This document shows, one piece after another, positions 1 through 10,522 of a DNA stretch of 64,000 bases (position 1 is its first letter; every line of letters starts with the position of its first letter). Origin of the DNA: Boswellia sacra (Eukaryota; Streptophyta; Magnoliopsida; Sapindales; Burseraceae); assembly GCA_013180625.2 (NCBI GenBank), contig SNVD02001362.1, forward strand, positions 372,001-436,000, read 5' to 3'. The notes under the pieces were generated by a model, which worked only from the letters and a program-made list of their open reading frames with translations, had not been told where the DNA came from and searched no databases. Made by a program: the position numbers and the translations under genes.

Positions 1-258
1 ACAAGTAGCTGGTTCGACATCTCCTCCATCCCCAACGATCTCCTTTAAAGCACTACAGTTGCTTATCTCCAGATGTTGCAGTTGCTCAAGATTTTTCACC
101 ACAAAATATGAAAATAAATATTTTTGTTTCTGACAATTGTCCACAATCAAGCGTGTCAAATTTTGACATGGAAAAGCCATTGTTAAAAGATGATTGTCCC
201 AAATCTTTTCAACATTCATGTTCTTTAGTTCCAAAACCTCTAGCTTGGGGAAAATAAC
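1..258 (-). CDS. LRR exon of CC-NBS-LRR gene (3' part leaves window)
   Basis: This is a downstream LRR exon of the receptor gene that starts at 8975. On the minus strand an acceptor TTGATTGCAG precedes base 258, and the exon opens VIFPKLEVLEL. All 86 codons to the window edge are open. The repeat pattern is the irregular plant type, with motifs such as NLTRLIVDNC and LQHLEISNCSALKEIV. The preceding exon ends in phase 0 and this one starts in phase 0, so they join in frame. LRRs in this family contribute to effector recognition and keep the NB-ARC switch off. The rest of the gene lies outside the window, so the stop codon is not seen. A related exon with the same opening occurs at 47925-48312. 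Confidence 0.8.
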
Positions 259-919
259 CTGCAATCAATAGTTGAACACTTTTTCATATAAACTTACACA
301 AAACTTATTTATCCCTCTCTATATATATTTCTCTAACTTAAACAAAACTTTGAACTTCATCTGCAAACTTGGGCCTAGATTTCAATTTAAGACTAATTTT
401 TCTTAACTTGAAAATATTGGCTAGAATGAAGTATGGAATGAAACTTCATTTTCAAATAAAATTACTATTTTCACATAAACAATTTTTTTCTACAATTTAA
501 TTAAGGGGATGAGTCGATCTGTACCCTTAATATTTTGGAAGGGACTACTTAAGAGGAAACCTCAAGTTGAATAATGAAGTTGGGAAGTATTTGCTAGTGA
601 GATTTTACTGACAATTCAAATAACTATCTAGCTACGTATGTAATCTTAATTTTTTATATGTTATGTCATCATTTTTTTCCTTTCAATGATGAATTTTTCC
701 TTATACATGTCAACAAATATGAATAAGTGAAACAGTAAATTCCATACATCCATACAAAATTGAATTTCCAAATCAGGTCCATAAAATTACAGATTTATTA
801 GATGACATTTTTTTTAAAAGAATTTCTTTCTCCTATGTTACATATATCTGATAGCAAATAAGTCAGAGTAATAAGGCAGTATCATGAAATGATAGATAAT
901 AAAGTTTTTATTTACATAC
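259..919 (-). other. Intron of the CC-NBS-LRR gene
   Basis: This AT-rich 661-bp intron lies between two LRR exons on the minus strand. The donor is AAAG|GTATGTAAA at 920/919 and the acceptor is TTGCAG at about 259. No coding homology or repeat was recognised inside it. Confidence 0.7.
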
Positions 920-1258
920 CTTTCCATTAAAGAGTGATGTGGGAACGTCAGACCTGTTCTCTAATATGATTTCATTAGAAAGTCCTTCACTACTTGTCAA
1001 TTTCTTCTGATTATCATTTTCTGATCTCCTTGAGTAGAAGCTTGTGAGCTGTGGAAGATCTTTTAGAGTCAGTGAGCGCAATTGGCTGAACTCAATCTTC
1101 TCAATCACTTCATTATTATTACCGACGCCATCTTCTCCTCGAATAACAAAAATCTCTTCCATCTTTTTGCAGGAAGACACTTCAATTGTCTCAAGTCGTT
1201 GAATAACATCCGTCTGAACGGAGAATGGGAATGTTAAATTCTTTAATTTCTCACAATT
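920..1258 (-). CDS. LRR segment of the receptor exon, downstream of the copia insertion
   Basis: This 113-codon stretch is the remainder of the receptor's first exon, cut from its upstream part by the copia element. Removing the element and one copy of the duplicated ATAGA makes the reading frame run from VY at 6465 into NCEKLKNL here. It continues through LETIEVSSCKKMEEIF to the donor after FNGK. No stop or frameshift is visible. It encodes leucine-rich repeats. At this genomic position it has no start codon of its own upstream, so it is unlikely to be translated unless the element is removed by splicing. Confidence 0.85.
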
Positions 1259-1263
1259 ATAGA
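1259..1263. repeat. 5-bp target site duplication (ATAGA), left copy
   Basis: ATAGA directly precedes the 5' LTR and is repeated exactly at 6465-6469 after the 3' LTR. This is the expected footprint of copia integration and fixes the element's boundaries. Confidence 0.95.
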
Positions 1264-1715
1264 TGTGAAGTGGGTGAAGGTATTTTTGCCTTTCACCCAA
1301 TCCCACATCGGTGGGAAACCAAATCCAAGGGGGAGGCTAAGGCTATATAATAAAGCCTTCCTCCTCCCCTTAAAAATTGTACCAAGCTTCTGTATTAAGC
1401 TTTTCTCTTCTTCCTCTCTTGTAATCTCCTCCATTTTAATTGTGAGAGAGATTGTAATATTTTTCTTCATAGTGAAATATTTCGGTCTTGTCCCGTGGAG
1501 GTTTCCCTCAAATTGAGGGTTTTACCACGTTAAATATTTGTGTCTTTATTTTCTTTAATTGCCTTTAATTTATTTATTGTGCGAAGGCTGAGCCGCCCAA
1601 GTTGTCTATTTTATTTATTGTGGAGGGCAGTGCCACCCAAATTGTTATTTCTAACATAACAATTTGTTTCTTGTCTTTTATTTGAGCTGCGGTAGGAGTG
1701 TTCAATCTCCTAACA
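1264..1715 (+). repeat. 5' LTR of the copia element
   Basis: This 452-bp repeat starts TG and ends CA. A TATA-like CTATATAATA lies near 1343. Near its start is an inverted repeat, GGGTGAAGG...CCTTTCACCC, that could form a hairpin, followed by CCCACATCGGTGGG. In this position the LTR carries the element's promoter. Confidence 0.95.
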
Positions 1716-1716
1716 G

Positions 1717-1732
1717 TGGTATCAGAGCAAGG
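1717..1732 (+). promoter_or_regulatory. Primer binding site for initiator Met tRNA
   Basis: TGGTATCAGAGCAAGG lies one base after the 5' LTR. It is complementary to the 3' end of plant initiator tRNA-Met, the usual primer for copia reverse transcription. Confidence 0.93.
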
Positions 1733-2038
1733 TTGCAAAGGCAGAGCTAAGGGTTAGGACAGTGAGTGGTTACTTGTATGGTTATATACATGTCTAGGAA
1801 AACTTTGTCAAAAAGACGATAAGAGTCTAAGGAGACTGGATTTTAAGTGGGACCGCTTGTGACCCCTCCAGTGTTTCCTGGAAGCTTTCCTGGTGTATAT
1901 TAAATCGTACCGGCACTTACTACTATTCTTGGTTACTGTTTAGCAGTGGTGTACGTATACGGATACTGTTACTGTTTACGTATACGATACTATTCAAGGA
2001 TACTGTTCACATAAACGGTACTGTTCACTACAAGACAA

Positions 2039-5000
2039 ATGGCAGCCAAATTCAAGATAGAGAAGTTCGATGGAAACAACTTTGGGCTATGGAAAATTAA
2101 AATAAACGCTATCTTGAGAAAAGAAAATTGCCTTGAAGCAATTGATGGAAGACCGAAAAATATGCAAGATGAAAATAAATGGGAGAAGATAGATGGTGAT
2201 GCGATGGCAAGTCTACATCTAGCAGTTGCAGATGAAGTGCTGTCAAGTATTCAAGAATTAAACTCTGCAAAGGAGATTTGGGATACTTTGACAAGCTTGT
2301 ATGAAGCCAAATCTCTACACAACAAAATTTTCTTGAAAAGGAAGCTGTACACTCTTCGTATGTCAGAAACCACTCCGGTGACTGAACATATCAACACTTT
2401 GAAGACGTTATTCTCTCAACTCTCAACCATGGAGCATAACATAGAAGAGAAGGAACGTGCTGAGCTTCTACTTCAGAGCCTACCTGATTCATATGATAAT
2501 CTCATCCTCAACTTGGCAAATGGTTCAATGAAGTCATCTCTAGTCTTTAATGATGTTGCGACTGCTGTCTTAGAAGAAGAAAGCAGACGTAAAAACAAGG
2601 AAGACAGAATAATGACTTCTCAACATGCAGAGGCTTTATCCGCCAACAGAGGGAGATCAAGGGAACGTGGTTCCAGTGGGAGTCACAATCAGAACAGGGA
2701 AAAGTCTAAAGGAAGGAAGTTTATTAAATGCTACCATTGTAGAAAGCAAGGGCACGTGAAAAACGAGTGTTGGCATCTTAAGAAGAATGGAGAGGGAAAT
2801 AGCAAAGGAAAAGAATCTGAGTCGTCAGGATCTCAGGGTTGTGTAGCAAGTACTTCAGGGAATGACGAAATCTTGTGCAGCGAGGCAACAACAGTTGTGG
2901 AAGGCAGAAAAAGGTTTGCTGATATATGGTTAATTGATTCAGCAGCAATATGGCATATGACTTCTAGAAGAGATTGGTTCTATCAATATAAACCTATCTC
3001 AGAAGGGTCTGTGTACATGGGTGATGATCATGCCTTAAAAATCGTTGGTATTGGAACCATCAAAGTAAAAATGTTTGATGGTACGATTCGCACTATCCAA
3101 GATGTACGACATATGACTGACTTGAAGAAAAATTTGCTATCAATGGGATAGTTGGATGACCTCGGATGTGAGTTCCATACGAAAAATGGGATTATGAAGG
3201 TTGTCAGAGGCGTATTTGTGGTGATGAAGGCAGAAAAGATTGCTGCTAACCTATACATGCTCCATGGAGAAACGGTTCAGGAGGCAGAAATAGCGGTTGC
3301 TAGTTCTGGAGAAGAATTGTCTATGATATGGCATCAAAGACTTGGCCATATGTCCGAAAAGGGTTTGAAGATTCTCTCTAATCGAAAACTACTTCCTGGA
3401 ATCAAAACTGTAAGTTTACCATTCTGTGAGCATTGTGTTATTAGCAAGCAGAGTAGACTGAGTTTTAGCAGATCTATTGCTAGGAGTAAAAACATTCTAG
3501 ACTTGATTCATTCTGATGTTTGGGAATCACCGGTTACGTCCCTAGGAGGAGCAAACTACTTTTTATTGTTTGTGGATGATTATTCTAGGAGATGTTGGGT
3601 ATATGTCATCAAGAAAAAGTCAGATGTATTTCCTGTATTCAAAGCCTTCAAAACACAAGTGGAACTTGAATCCGGAAAAAGGATCAAGTGTTTGAGGACA
3701 GATAATGGGAGAGAATTTTGCAACAAGGAGTTTGACGCATTTTGCAGTCAAGAAGGTATAAAACGGCAGAAGACAGTTGCTTACACACCACAACAAAATG
3801 GAGTGGCAGAGCGGACAAATAGAACTCTCGCAGAAAGAATGAGAGCGTTACTGAGGACTGCGGGTTTACCCAATACATTTTGGGTAGAAGCAGCCACTAC
3901 AGCCTGTTACTTGATAAATAGGTCTCCATCAACAGCAATTGAGATGAAAACACCTATGGAGATGTGGACTGGTAAGCCAACTGATTATTCCTCCCTTCAT
4001 ATTTTCGGATGTCCTGCTTATGTGATGTATCATGACCAAGAAAGAACGAAGCTGGATCCAAAATCCAGGAAATGTATCTTCTTGGGATATGCTGATGGAG
4101 TAAAGGGGTATCGCTTATGGGATCCTACTGCCCATAAGATTGTCATCAGCAGGGATGTTGTCTTTATAGAAGACATATTTAAATGTGAAGAAAGTGATAG
4201 CACGAAGAAAAATGTTGAGACTATATCAATACAGGAAGAAACAGTTTCTTCTGAAGCAATACCAGAACACGATGATCAAGAACCAGTTGAGTCTGAAGCA
4301 CCTGAAGTCCGTCGATCAACTCGAGAAAGAAGGGAACCTTCTTGGCACTCAGAATATGTGATGGCGAGCAATGTTGCATACTGTCTCCTAACAGAAGATG
4401 GGGAGCCTTCCACCTTTCAGGAGGCTATAAAAAGTTCTGATGCATCTCTATGGATGACAGCAATGCATGAAGAGATGGAAGCTTTAGACAAAAACAAGAC
4501 ATGGGATCTTGTGCCACTACCACATGGAAGAAAAGCCATCGGAAACAAATGGGTCTACAAGATCAAACGTGATGGGAATGATCAAGTGGAGCGGTATCGT
4601 GCTAGACTGGTGGTCAAAGGATATGCTCAGAAAGAAGGAGTTGATTTCAATGAGATATTCTCTCCTGTGGTAAGACTTACAACAATTCGAGCAGTCTTGG
4701 CTATGTGTGCTACTTTTGACTTACACTTAGAGCAGTTAGATGTAAAAACTGCATTTCTTCATGGAGAACTTAAAGAAGAAATTTATATGCTCCAACCGGA
4801 AGGTTTTGTTAAAGAAGGAAAAGAATACTTGGTTTGCAGGTTGACCAAATCTCTGTAAGGCTTAAAACAGGCGCCAAGGTGTTGGTACAGGAGATTTGAT
4901 TTATTCATCATCAGCCTTGGGTACAACAGACTCAGTTCAGATCATTGTACTTATTACAAGAGGTTTGAGGAAGACTTTATCATTTTGCTGTTGTACGTGG

Positions 5001-5960
5001 ACGATATGTTGGTAACAGGCACTAACAAAGATCAGGTCCAAGAATTAAAGGCACAATTGGCTAGGGGATTTGAAATGAAGGATTTAGGACCGGCAAACAA
5101 GATTCTAGGGATGCAAATTCACCGAGACAGAAAAAACAGGAAGATTTGGCTATCTCAAAAGAACTACTTGAAGAAAATCTTTGTGCCGCTTCAACATGCA
5201 AGATTGTAAGCCAATTTCTACCCCATTTCCTGTTAATCATAAATTATCCTCAAGTATGAGTCCTAGCAATGAAGCGGAGAGGATGGAAATATCTCGAGTA
5301 CCGTATGCATCAGCAGTAGGGAGCCTAATGTATGCTATGATTTGTACAAGACCAGACATTGCACAAGCAGTGGGAGCGGTCAGTAGATTCATGGCTAATC
5401 CGGGGAGAGAGCATTGGAATTCTGTTAAGAGGATCCTTAGATACATCAAAGGAACCTCTGATGCTGTACTATGCTATGGAGGATCAGAGTTCATTGTCAA
5501 GGGCTATGTTGATTCAGATTTTGCAGGAGATATTGACAAAAGGAAGTCCACTACAGGCTATGTGTTTACACTTGCAGGAGGTGCTGTGAGCTGGGTATCC
5601 AAACTTCAAACTGTTGTGGCTTTATCTACAACAGAAGCAGAATATATGGCAGCTACACAAGCTTGCAAGGAAGCTGTCTGGATCAAAAGGTTATTGGAGG
5701 AACTCGGGCACAAACAAGAGAAGATTTCTTTGTTTTGTGACAGTCAGAGTGCCTTGCATATCGCAAGGAATCCAGCCTTTCATTCAAGAACGAAGCACAT
5801 AGGAGTTCAATATCATTATGTACGAGAAGTAGTTGAAGATGGAATAGTGGATATGCAGAAAATCCACACGAAGGACAACATAGCAGATGCATTAACTAAA
5901 CCAATCAATGCTGACAAGTTCATCTGGTGTAGAACGTCTTGTGGCCTATTAAAGACGTGA
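2039..5960 (+). pseudogene. Copia gag-pol polyprotein, interrupted three times
   Basis: The reading frame opens with a GAG domain (MAAKFKIEKFDG). A CCHC zinc knuckle lies at 2729-2770, about residues 231-244. The protease motif near 2936 reads DSAA where copia proteases usually have DSG. The integrase follows, with an HHCC zinc region near 3330-3440 and D,D,E core pieces at HSDVW, RTDNGREF and the region near VAERTNR. Reverse transcriptase carries FSPVVRLTTIR and the catalytic YVDD near 4994. RNase H ends with HTKDNIADALTKP. Three breaks are seen: TAG at 3149-3151, TAA at 4856-4858 and a 1-base shift at about 5180 in a T run. Upstream and downstream of the two stops the frame is the same. The polymerase would normally copy the element's RNA into DNA in virus-like particles. 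Confidence 0.95.
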
Positions 5961-6001
5961 GCAGCATGTATAGAGACAAGACTGAAAGGAAAAATGCCTT
6001 C

Positions 6002-6012
6002 AAGTGGGAGAA
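6002..6012 (+). promoter_or_regulatory. Polypurine tract
   Basis: AAGTGGGAGAA sits immediately before the 3' LTR, where plus-strand DNA synthesis is primed during reverse transcription. Confidence 0.85.
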
Positions 6013-6464
6013 TGTGAAGTGGGTGAAGGCATTTTTGCCTTTCACCCAATCCCACATCGGTGGGAAACCAAATCCAAGGGGGAGGCTAAGGCTATATAAT
6101 AAAGCCTTCCTCCTCCCCTTAAAAATTGTACCAAGCTTCTGTATTAAGCTTTTCTCTTCTTCCTCCCTTGTAATCTCCTCCATTTTAATTGTGAGAGAGA
6201 TTGTAATATTTTTCTTCATAGTGAAATATTTTCGGTCTTGTCCCGTGGAGGTTTCCCTCAAATTGAGGGTTTTACCACGTTAAATATTTGTGTCTTTATT
6301 TCTTTAATTGCCTTTAATTTATTTATTGTGCGAAGGCTGAGCCGCCCAAGTTGTCTATTTTATTTATTGTGGAGGGCAGTGCCACCCAAATTGTTATTTC
6401 TAACATAACAATTTGTTTCTTGTCTTTTATTTGAGCTGCGGTAGGAGTGTTCAATCTCCTAACA
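6013..6464 (+). repeat. 3' LTR of the copia element
   Basis: This 452-bp LTR is almost identical to the one at 1264-1715. On the minus strand it supplies the stop codon (TGT TAG) that ends the truncated receptor reading frame just past the insertion point. Confidence 0.95.
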
Positions 6465-6469
6465 ATAGA
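6465..6469. repeat. 5-bp target site duplication (ATAGA), right copy
   Basis: This is the partner of the ATAGA at 1259-1263. Confidence 0.95.
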
Positions 6470-8975
6470 CTTGTATGGATTTTAATTTGCAGAACGATTC
6501 TGTTGTGAATCGCCCATGGCATATCTTCTCCAAATTACTCAAATTAGAAAGATACAATAACTCCAAGGCGGGGAAGGCATCACGAGCAACCAAATTCATT
6601 GAGTCAACAACACACCGAAACTGATGATTAATCTCCAAACGGAGATGTTTTAGTTGTGAAAAACCATCTCTGTCTAATTCAGAAAGAAGGTCATCTTTTT
6701 CACCCTGCCATTGATCTAAACATAGAACTTCAGCATTCTTGATGTTTTGCGTTTCTTTCAAGCAAATGCTAGATTTGAGCTTCAGTTTCAACATTCTTCT
6801 TGGACTCCATTCTACCTCAACTATATAATCCAAACCTGAACCTATGCTTATTCTATATCTTTCCAATTCTTTGGAGAAAAAGTCTGTTGGCAAAACCTTG
6901 TCATCTTCAATATCTATTTCTAAAGTAGTCAGTTGAGATGACTGACACAACTCCTCGAGGCAAGCATTACCACTTTCAACATTCATCCCTTTAATTTCCC
7001 ACTGAACAGGGCATGCTCTCATGTACAGTTCTTCTAGTCGTGATAAGCTTGATATCACGTTAGATGCGATAACTTTCAGTTGTCCACAATAGCTTAAATC
7101 TAACAACCTCAGTTCAGCCAATTGACCAATTTCTGAAGGCAACTGTGTAGTATTTGAGCCTATCAACCTGAGAATTTTTAGTTTCTTCAGCTCTCCAATA
7201 ATAGCAACATCTTTGAAATTGCCAAATTCCAGACACAAAGTTTGGAGATTTACTAGGTCACAAAGCGATGATGGAAAAGATGATAATCTCAAATTTGGAA
7301 TGTGTAGAACTCTAAGCTTTGCCATAGCCATGAAAAAATTCTCAGGAATTCTCAAAGAAGAATTATTTTTAGTACCCATATAGAAAAACTCGAGTTCTGG
7401 GCATTCTAACCTTTCAAGAGGCTCCAAAATGTTGCAATCATGTAAAGAGATTTTCATGCATTGTTTTAGTTTCTCCTTATCTGGCCATTCCCTCAAATCG
7501 TCATTCCTAACTGTAAATGCATGTTGGTCTCTACATGCAATTGATACGGCTACATCACGAACAACATCATGCATTGAAAAGCATGCAGAACTGTAATCAC
7601 CGTCCAGCAATAAACAAGAGTCTTTAAGTTGGCGTACCCATTTTTTAAGTTTGTTTCGTGCCTGTTCCAACCTGAGGGTTTTTCCATCAAGCATTTCCAA
7701 ACCCATAACATAATCGAACAAGTCTGAAATTAAAGCATTATTGGTCATTAGACTGCAAAGCAAAAAAGTCTTTTTGAGTTCGTCACCTTCTAACTTATTG
7801 TAACTGAACTCTATCTTTGAATATGCCGGTTTCAACAATGCCGTGATGTTTGACAGGGATGGCCTCTTTAGTTCTTCCAAGGCATCATCCCATTCAAACT
7901 TATTTTTGTTTCTCAATGCTTTTGCTACTGTAACAATGGCAACGGGTAACCCTCCACATTCCTTGACCATATCAACAGCTACAGACTTCAATTCTCGGTT
8001 TTCAATGTAATCACCCGCCATCTTTTTGAATAGTTTCCAAGCTTCATCGTCACCTAGTCTGCCAATTTGGAAAGCTTTAGAACCCATTATTGCCAACAAA
8101 TCTTGGTTTCTTGTCGTCAGCAATAATTTACATCCTCCATGGTCAGGTCCAGCAGGAATCCCAATGGTCTCTAGATGTAGCTCTCCCCAAATGTTATCTA
8201 GAATTAAAAGAATCCTCTTCCCATTCTTCAAACGTGCATACAGCATATTTGCTCTTTGAGATTCTAGGTCCTTATTATGTAAATCCTTGAGACCTAACCC
8301 AGCTGCGATTTCTTCTTGAATCTTTTTGATGTTTTGATTCTCAGATATCTCCACAAACACCACCTCATCAAAGATCTGGTCGTTCTTGGCCAGCCTACCA
8401 ACTTCTTTAACCAAAGTCGTCTTGCCGATGCCACCCATCCCATAAATCCCAACCATCCGCACACTTCCATCATTTAAGGAGCTGATAATGTTCTTCAAAA
8501 TCTCGTCTCTAGATTCAAGAGCCTCGAAATCTTTAGTGGATGTAAGCCTTATGTCTTCTGGAGTGATACGATAGGAAACTTTATCAAATCTCTCTTCTTT
8601 CTGCAGGAGTTTACCAATAACCTCCAACTCTCTCGATGCTTCCTTGCTGTTCTTGTGGCGTTTCCTCAAGTTAGGACATAAACCCTTGAAACATCGGTTG
8701 TTTGCTTTGTCTTCAATCAACTTCTCTGCTTCGTCAATGACCGACTCCACATTACTCTGCCACTCCTTAACTTCCGGTTCGATCTCTTCTATATTATTTG
8801 CAGCTTCATCAATCTTACGCTGCACTCTGTCCTTTGCAAGCTTCAGCTTTCCAACTTCTTCCTGGAGATTGTCAAAGTTTGCTTTGTAGTTCCGCAAGTG
8901 GGCAAATCGGCGTCCCAGAGGCGGAGCCAAACACTTGGCTACTTCTAAAACAACAGTGATAAGAATTTCGATCAT
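6465..8975 (-). CDS. CC-NBS-LRR disease resistance protein, truncated by copia insertion
   Basis: An intracellular immune receptor of the coiled-coil class, with 837 codons on this side of the insertion. The chosen start is MIEILITVVLEVAK at 8975, which is how members of the RPS2/RPS5-like, At4g27190-type group begin; an in-frame ATG at 9038 would only add a basic leader. Domains in order: coiled coil (about residues 1-150), P-loop GMGGIGKTT (about 180), kinase 2 LLILDNIW (about 258), an RNBS-B-like LLTTR, GLPL-type GGLPVAIV (about 343), MHD-type FSMHDVVRDV (about 467), then LRRs from about 520. All ATP-binding motifs look intact. The reading frame meets a stop two codons into the LTR. The protein would therefore keep CC and NB-ARC but lose most LRRs. 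Expression and activity of the truncated form are unknown. Confidence 0.95.
8420..8441 (-). promoter_or_regulatory. Candidate miR482/2118-type target at the P-loop
   Basis: The P-loop codons on the minus strand, GGGATGGGTGGCATCGGCAA and the next two bases, match the segment of plant NBS-LRR transcripts usually targeted by 22-nt miR482/miR2118 family members. The site is inferred from position and sequence; no miRNA gene was seen in the window. Confidence 0.4.
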
Positions 8976-9595
8976 TTTCAGCCCTTTTTCCTTTCTCCTT
9001 CCCTTGTTTTGAATTATCGAAATATAGAGGAGAAACAAAACAAATGAGAATAACAGGACGACTAGAGAGTTTAAAAAAAAAAAGCAGTGACAAGAATGGA
9101 AACTAAGTTAGAAATATATAGTTTCTAGAGATTAAACACTGAAAGGAGGAGAAATAAGAAGTGGTTGACAAATTACCGGTTGAAGATAAACAAGGGATGA
9201 GGGAATAGGAGAGGAAGAGTGAAAAATGGAAGATCTGGTATATTAGGAGAGGAAAAGAGAGAAGGCAGAGGAGCAGAAGGGACAAGAATAACAGAGCAAC
9301 CAGGGAGCAAAATCAAATAAGAGAAAAGCAGTGACAATAAGGAAACACCAGCAAAATGTTGTTGAGATATAAAAATGGAAGAAAGAAGAATGAGAAGAGA
9401 TGCGAAGAGTGGACACCAAAATTAGACGTGGGGTTGGAGAAAGAGTGAAAAAAAACCTAGAGGTGCAGTGGTTGCCTAGTTGATAGAGCGCACAGAAGAT
9501 TGAAGAGAAAAGAGCAGGACTCCAGAAATCTGGAAATGAGTGAAGTGCAGGGTTTGACTCATGTCAAGTAGAAGGTAACCGTCTCAAAACCAACA
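8976..9595 (-). other. Upstream region of the receptor gene
   Basis: This is the 5' flank and presumed promoter and leader of the receptor. It is rich in GA and AG runs on the plus strand. No convincing TATA box or other gene was identified. Confidence 0.4.
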
Positions 9596-9599
9596 GCGC

Positions 9600-9850
9600 A
9601 ATCGCGCTGGCCCCCATTATTTGCACGAACGTCCTGCCCACCCTATTTTTCAAAATTCACACAAAACCCCCAAATGTTAATAATTAGCTATTAAAATAAA
9701 TTGATAATATTATAATACCATTTATAACCTTATCTCTCAAGTAAAATGTCCAATTTACTTTTTTATCTTTTAAAATTTTGAAAAATTTAATATTCAAACC
9801 TAGTACATATAACTTACAAAGCGTGAGTTTTACCTCCAAACCAAAAGAAT
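9600..9850 (-). mobile_element. SINE-like repeat, copy 1 (minus orientation)
   Basis: Read on the minus strand, this repeat aligns by eye to the plus-strand sequence at 10270-10522 and on to 12636-12705. Shared blocks include TGGTATTATAATATTAT and TGGGGGTTTT, plus a tRNA-like head. Here the head is degraded (TGGTTTGGAGG for box A; TAGGTTTGAATA for box B). It faces copy 2 across about 400 bp. Confidence 0.5.
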
Positions 9851-10269
9851 AATTTGATTTTATATGAATAAAAAAGTTATTTAATATATTTGAAAAAAAT
9901 AATAGCTCATTCGTCAAAGCAATCCATCACAACTAAACTCAATTCTAATAACACCTAATCAAATTATAATCCCAATAATATAATCCTAACCAAATTTTTT
10001 TTTTCTTTTCATTTTGTTAAGAAAATTGAATAGAAACTAGGAAACATAATCTAAATAAAAAATAAAATCTATATCAAAATAAAAAAATAAAATATGTATC
10101 AAAATAACAAATTAAAATCTATATCATATGGATATATATTTTTTAAATTTGATTAGGTTTTTATTTTTTATTTGATTTTCTGAAAAAAGAAAAAGAAAAG
10201 AAAGAAATTGAAAACAAATCAAATTATTTCATTCCAATATGCTAGGTAATTTTTTGAAGCCTAAAATGA
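9851..10269. other. AT-rich spacer between the two SINE-like repeats
   Basis: The spacer holds no gene. It has AT-rich, partly inverted-repeat sequence: AATCAAATT-type motifs near 9957 are mirrored near 10140-10220. Confidence 0.4.
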
Positions 10270-10522
10270 AGTTGTCCTTTTGGCTTAGTGGTAGAGTTTA
10301 TGTTTTAGAAGTTATAGGTACTAGATTCGAATTTTAATACTTTCAAAATTTTTTAAAAGATAAAAAGATAATTCAGAGATAAGGATATAAATGATATTAT
10401 AATGAAAATATAAAAAGATAAATATGATATTTAATTTCAGAGATGAGGGTATAAATGGTATTATAATATTATTAATTTATTTAGATAGAAATTTATTAAA
10501 ATTAATAGTTGGGGGTTTTATG
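10270..10522 (+). mobile_element. SINE-like repeat, copy 2, split by a hAT element
   Basis: A polymerase III box A match, TGGCTTAGTGG at 10281-10291, fits the consensus exactly. About 40 bp later a box B-like GATTCGAATTT follows at 10323-10333. The repeat continues to GGGGGTTTTATG and resumes after the hAT insertion at about 12636, up to about 12705. This layout suggests a tRNA-derived SINE of about 320 bp. A member of a TIR transposon family with a chance tRNA-like motif is the alternative. Confidence 0.5.

Larger units (their letters stand above)
1264..6464 (+). mobile_element. Full-length Ty1/copia LTR retrotransposon inside the receptor exon
   Basis: The element is 5,201 bp with two 452-bp LTRs that begin TGTGAAG and end CTAACA, an initiator-methionine tRNA primer site, a polypurine tract and an ATAGA duplication on both sides. 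Domain order is GAG, protease, integrase, reverse transcriptase, RNase H, which defines copia rather than gypsy. The GAG start and the integrase and RT motifs resemble the Tork/Tnt1-type plant lineage; that placement is inferred. LTRs differ by two substitutions (about positions 1281 and 1427 of the 5' copy) and two 1-base indels in T runs, so the insertion is recent. The polyprotein has two in-frame stops and one frameshift, so the copy is not autonomous as it stands. Confidence 0.97.
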
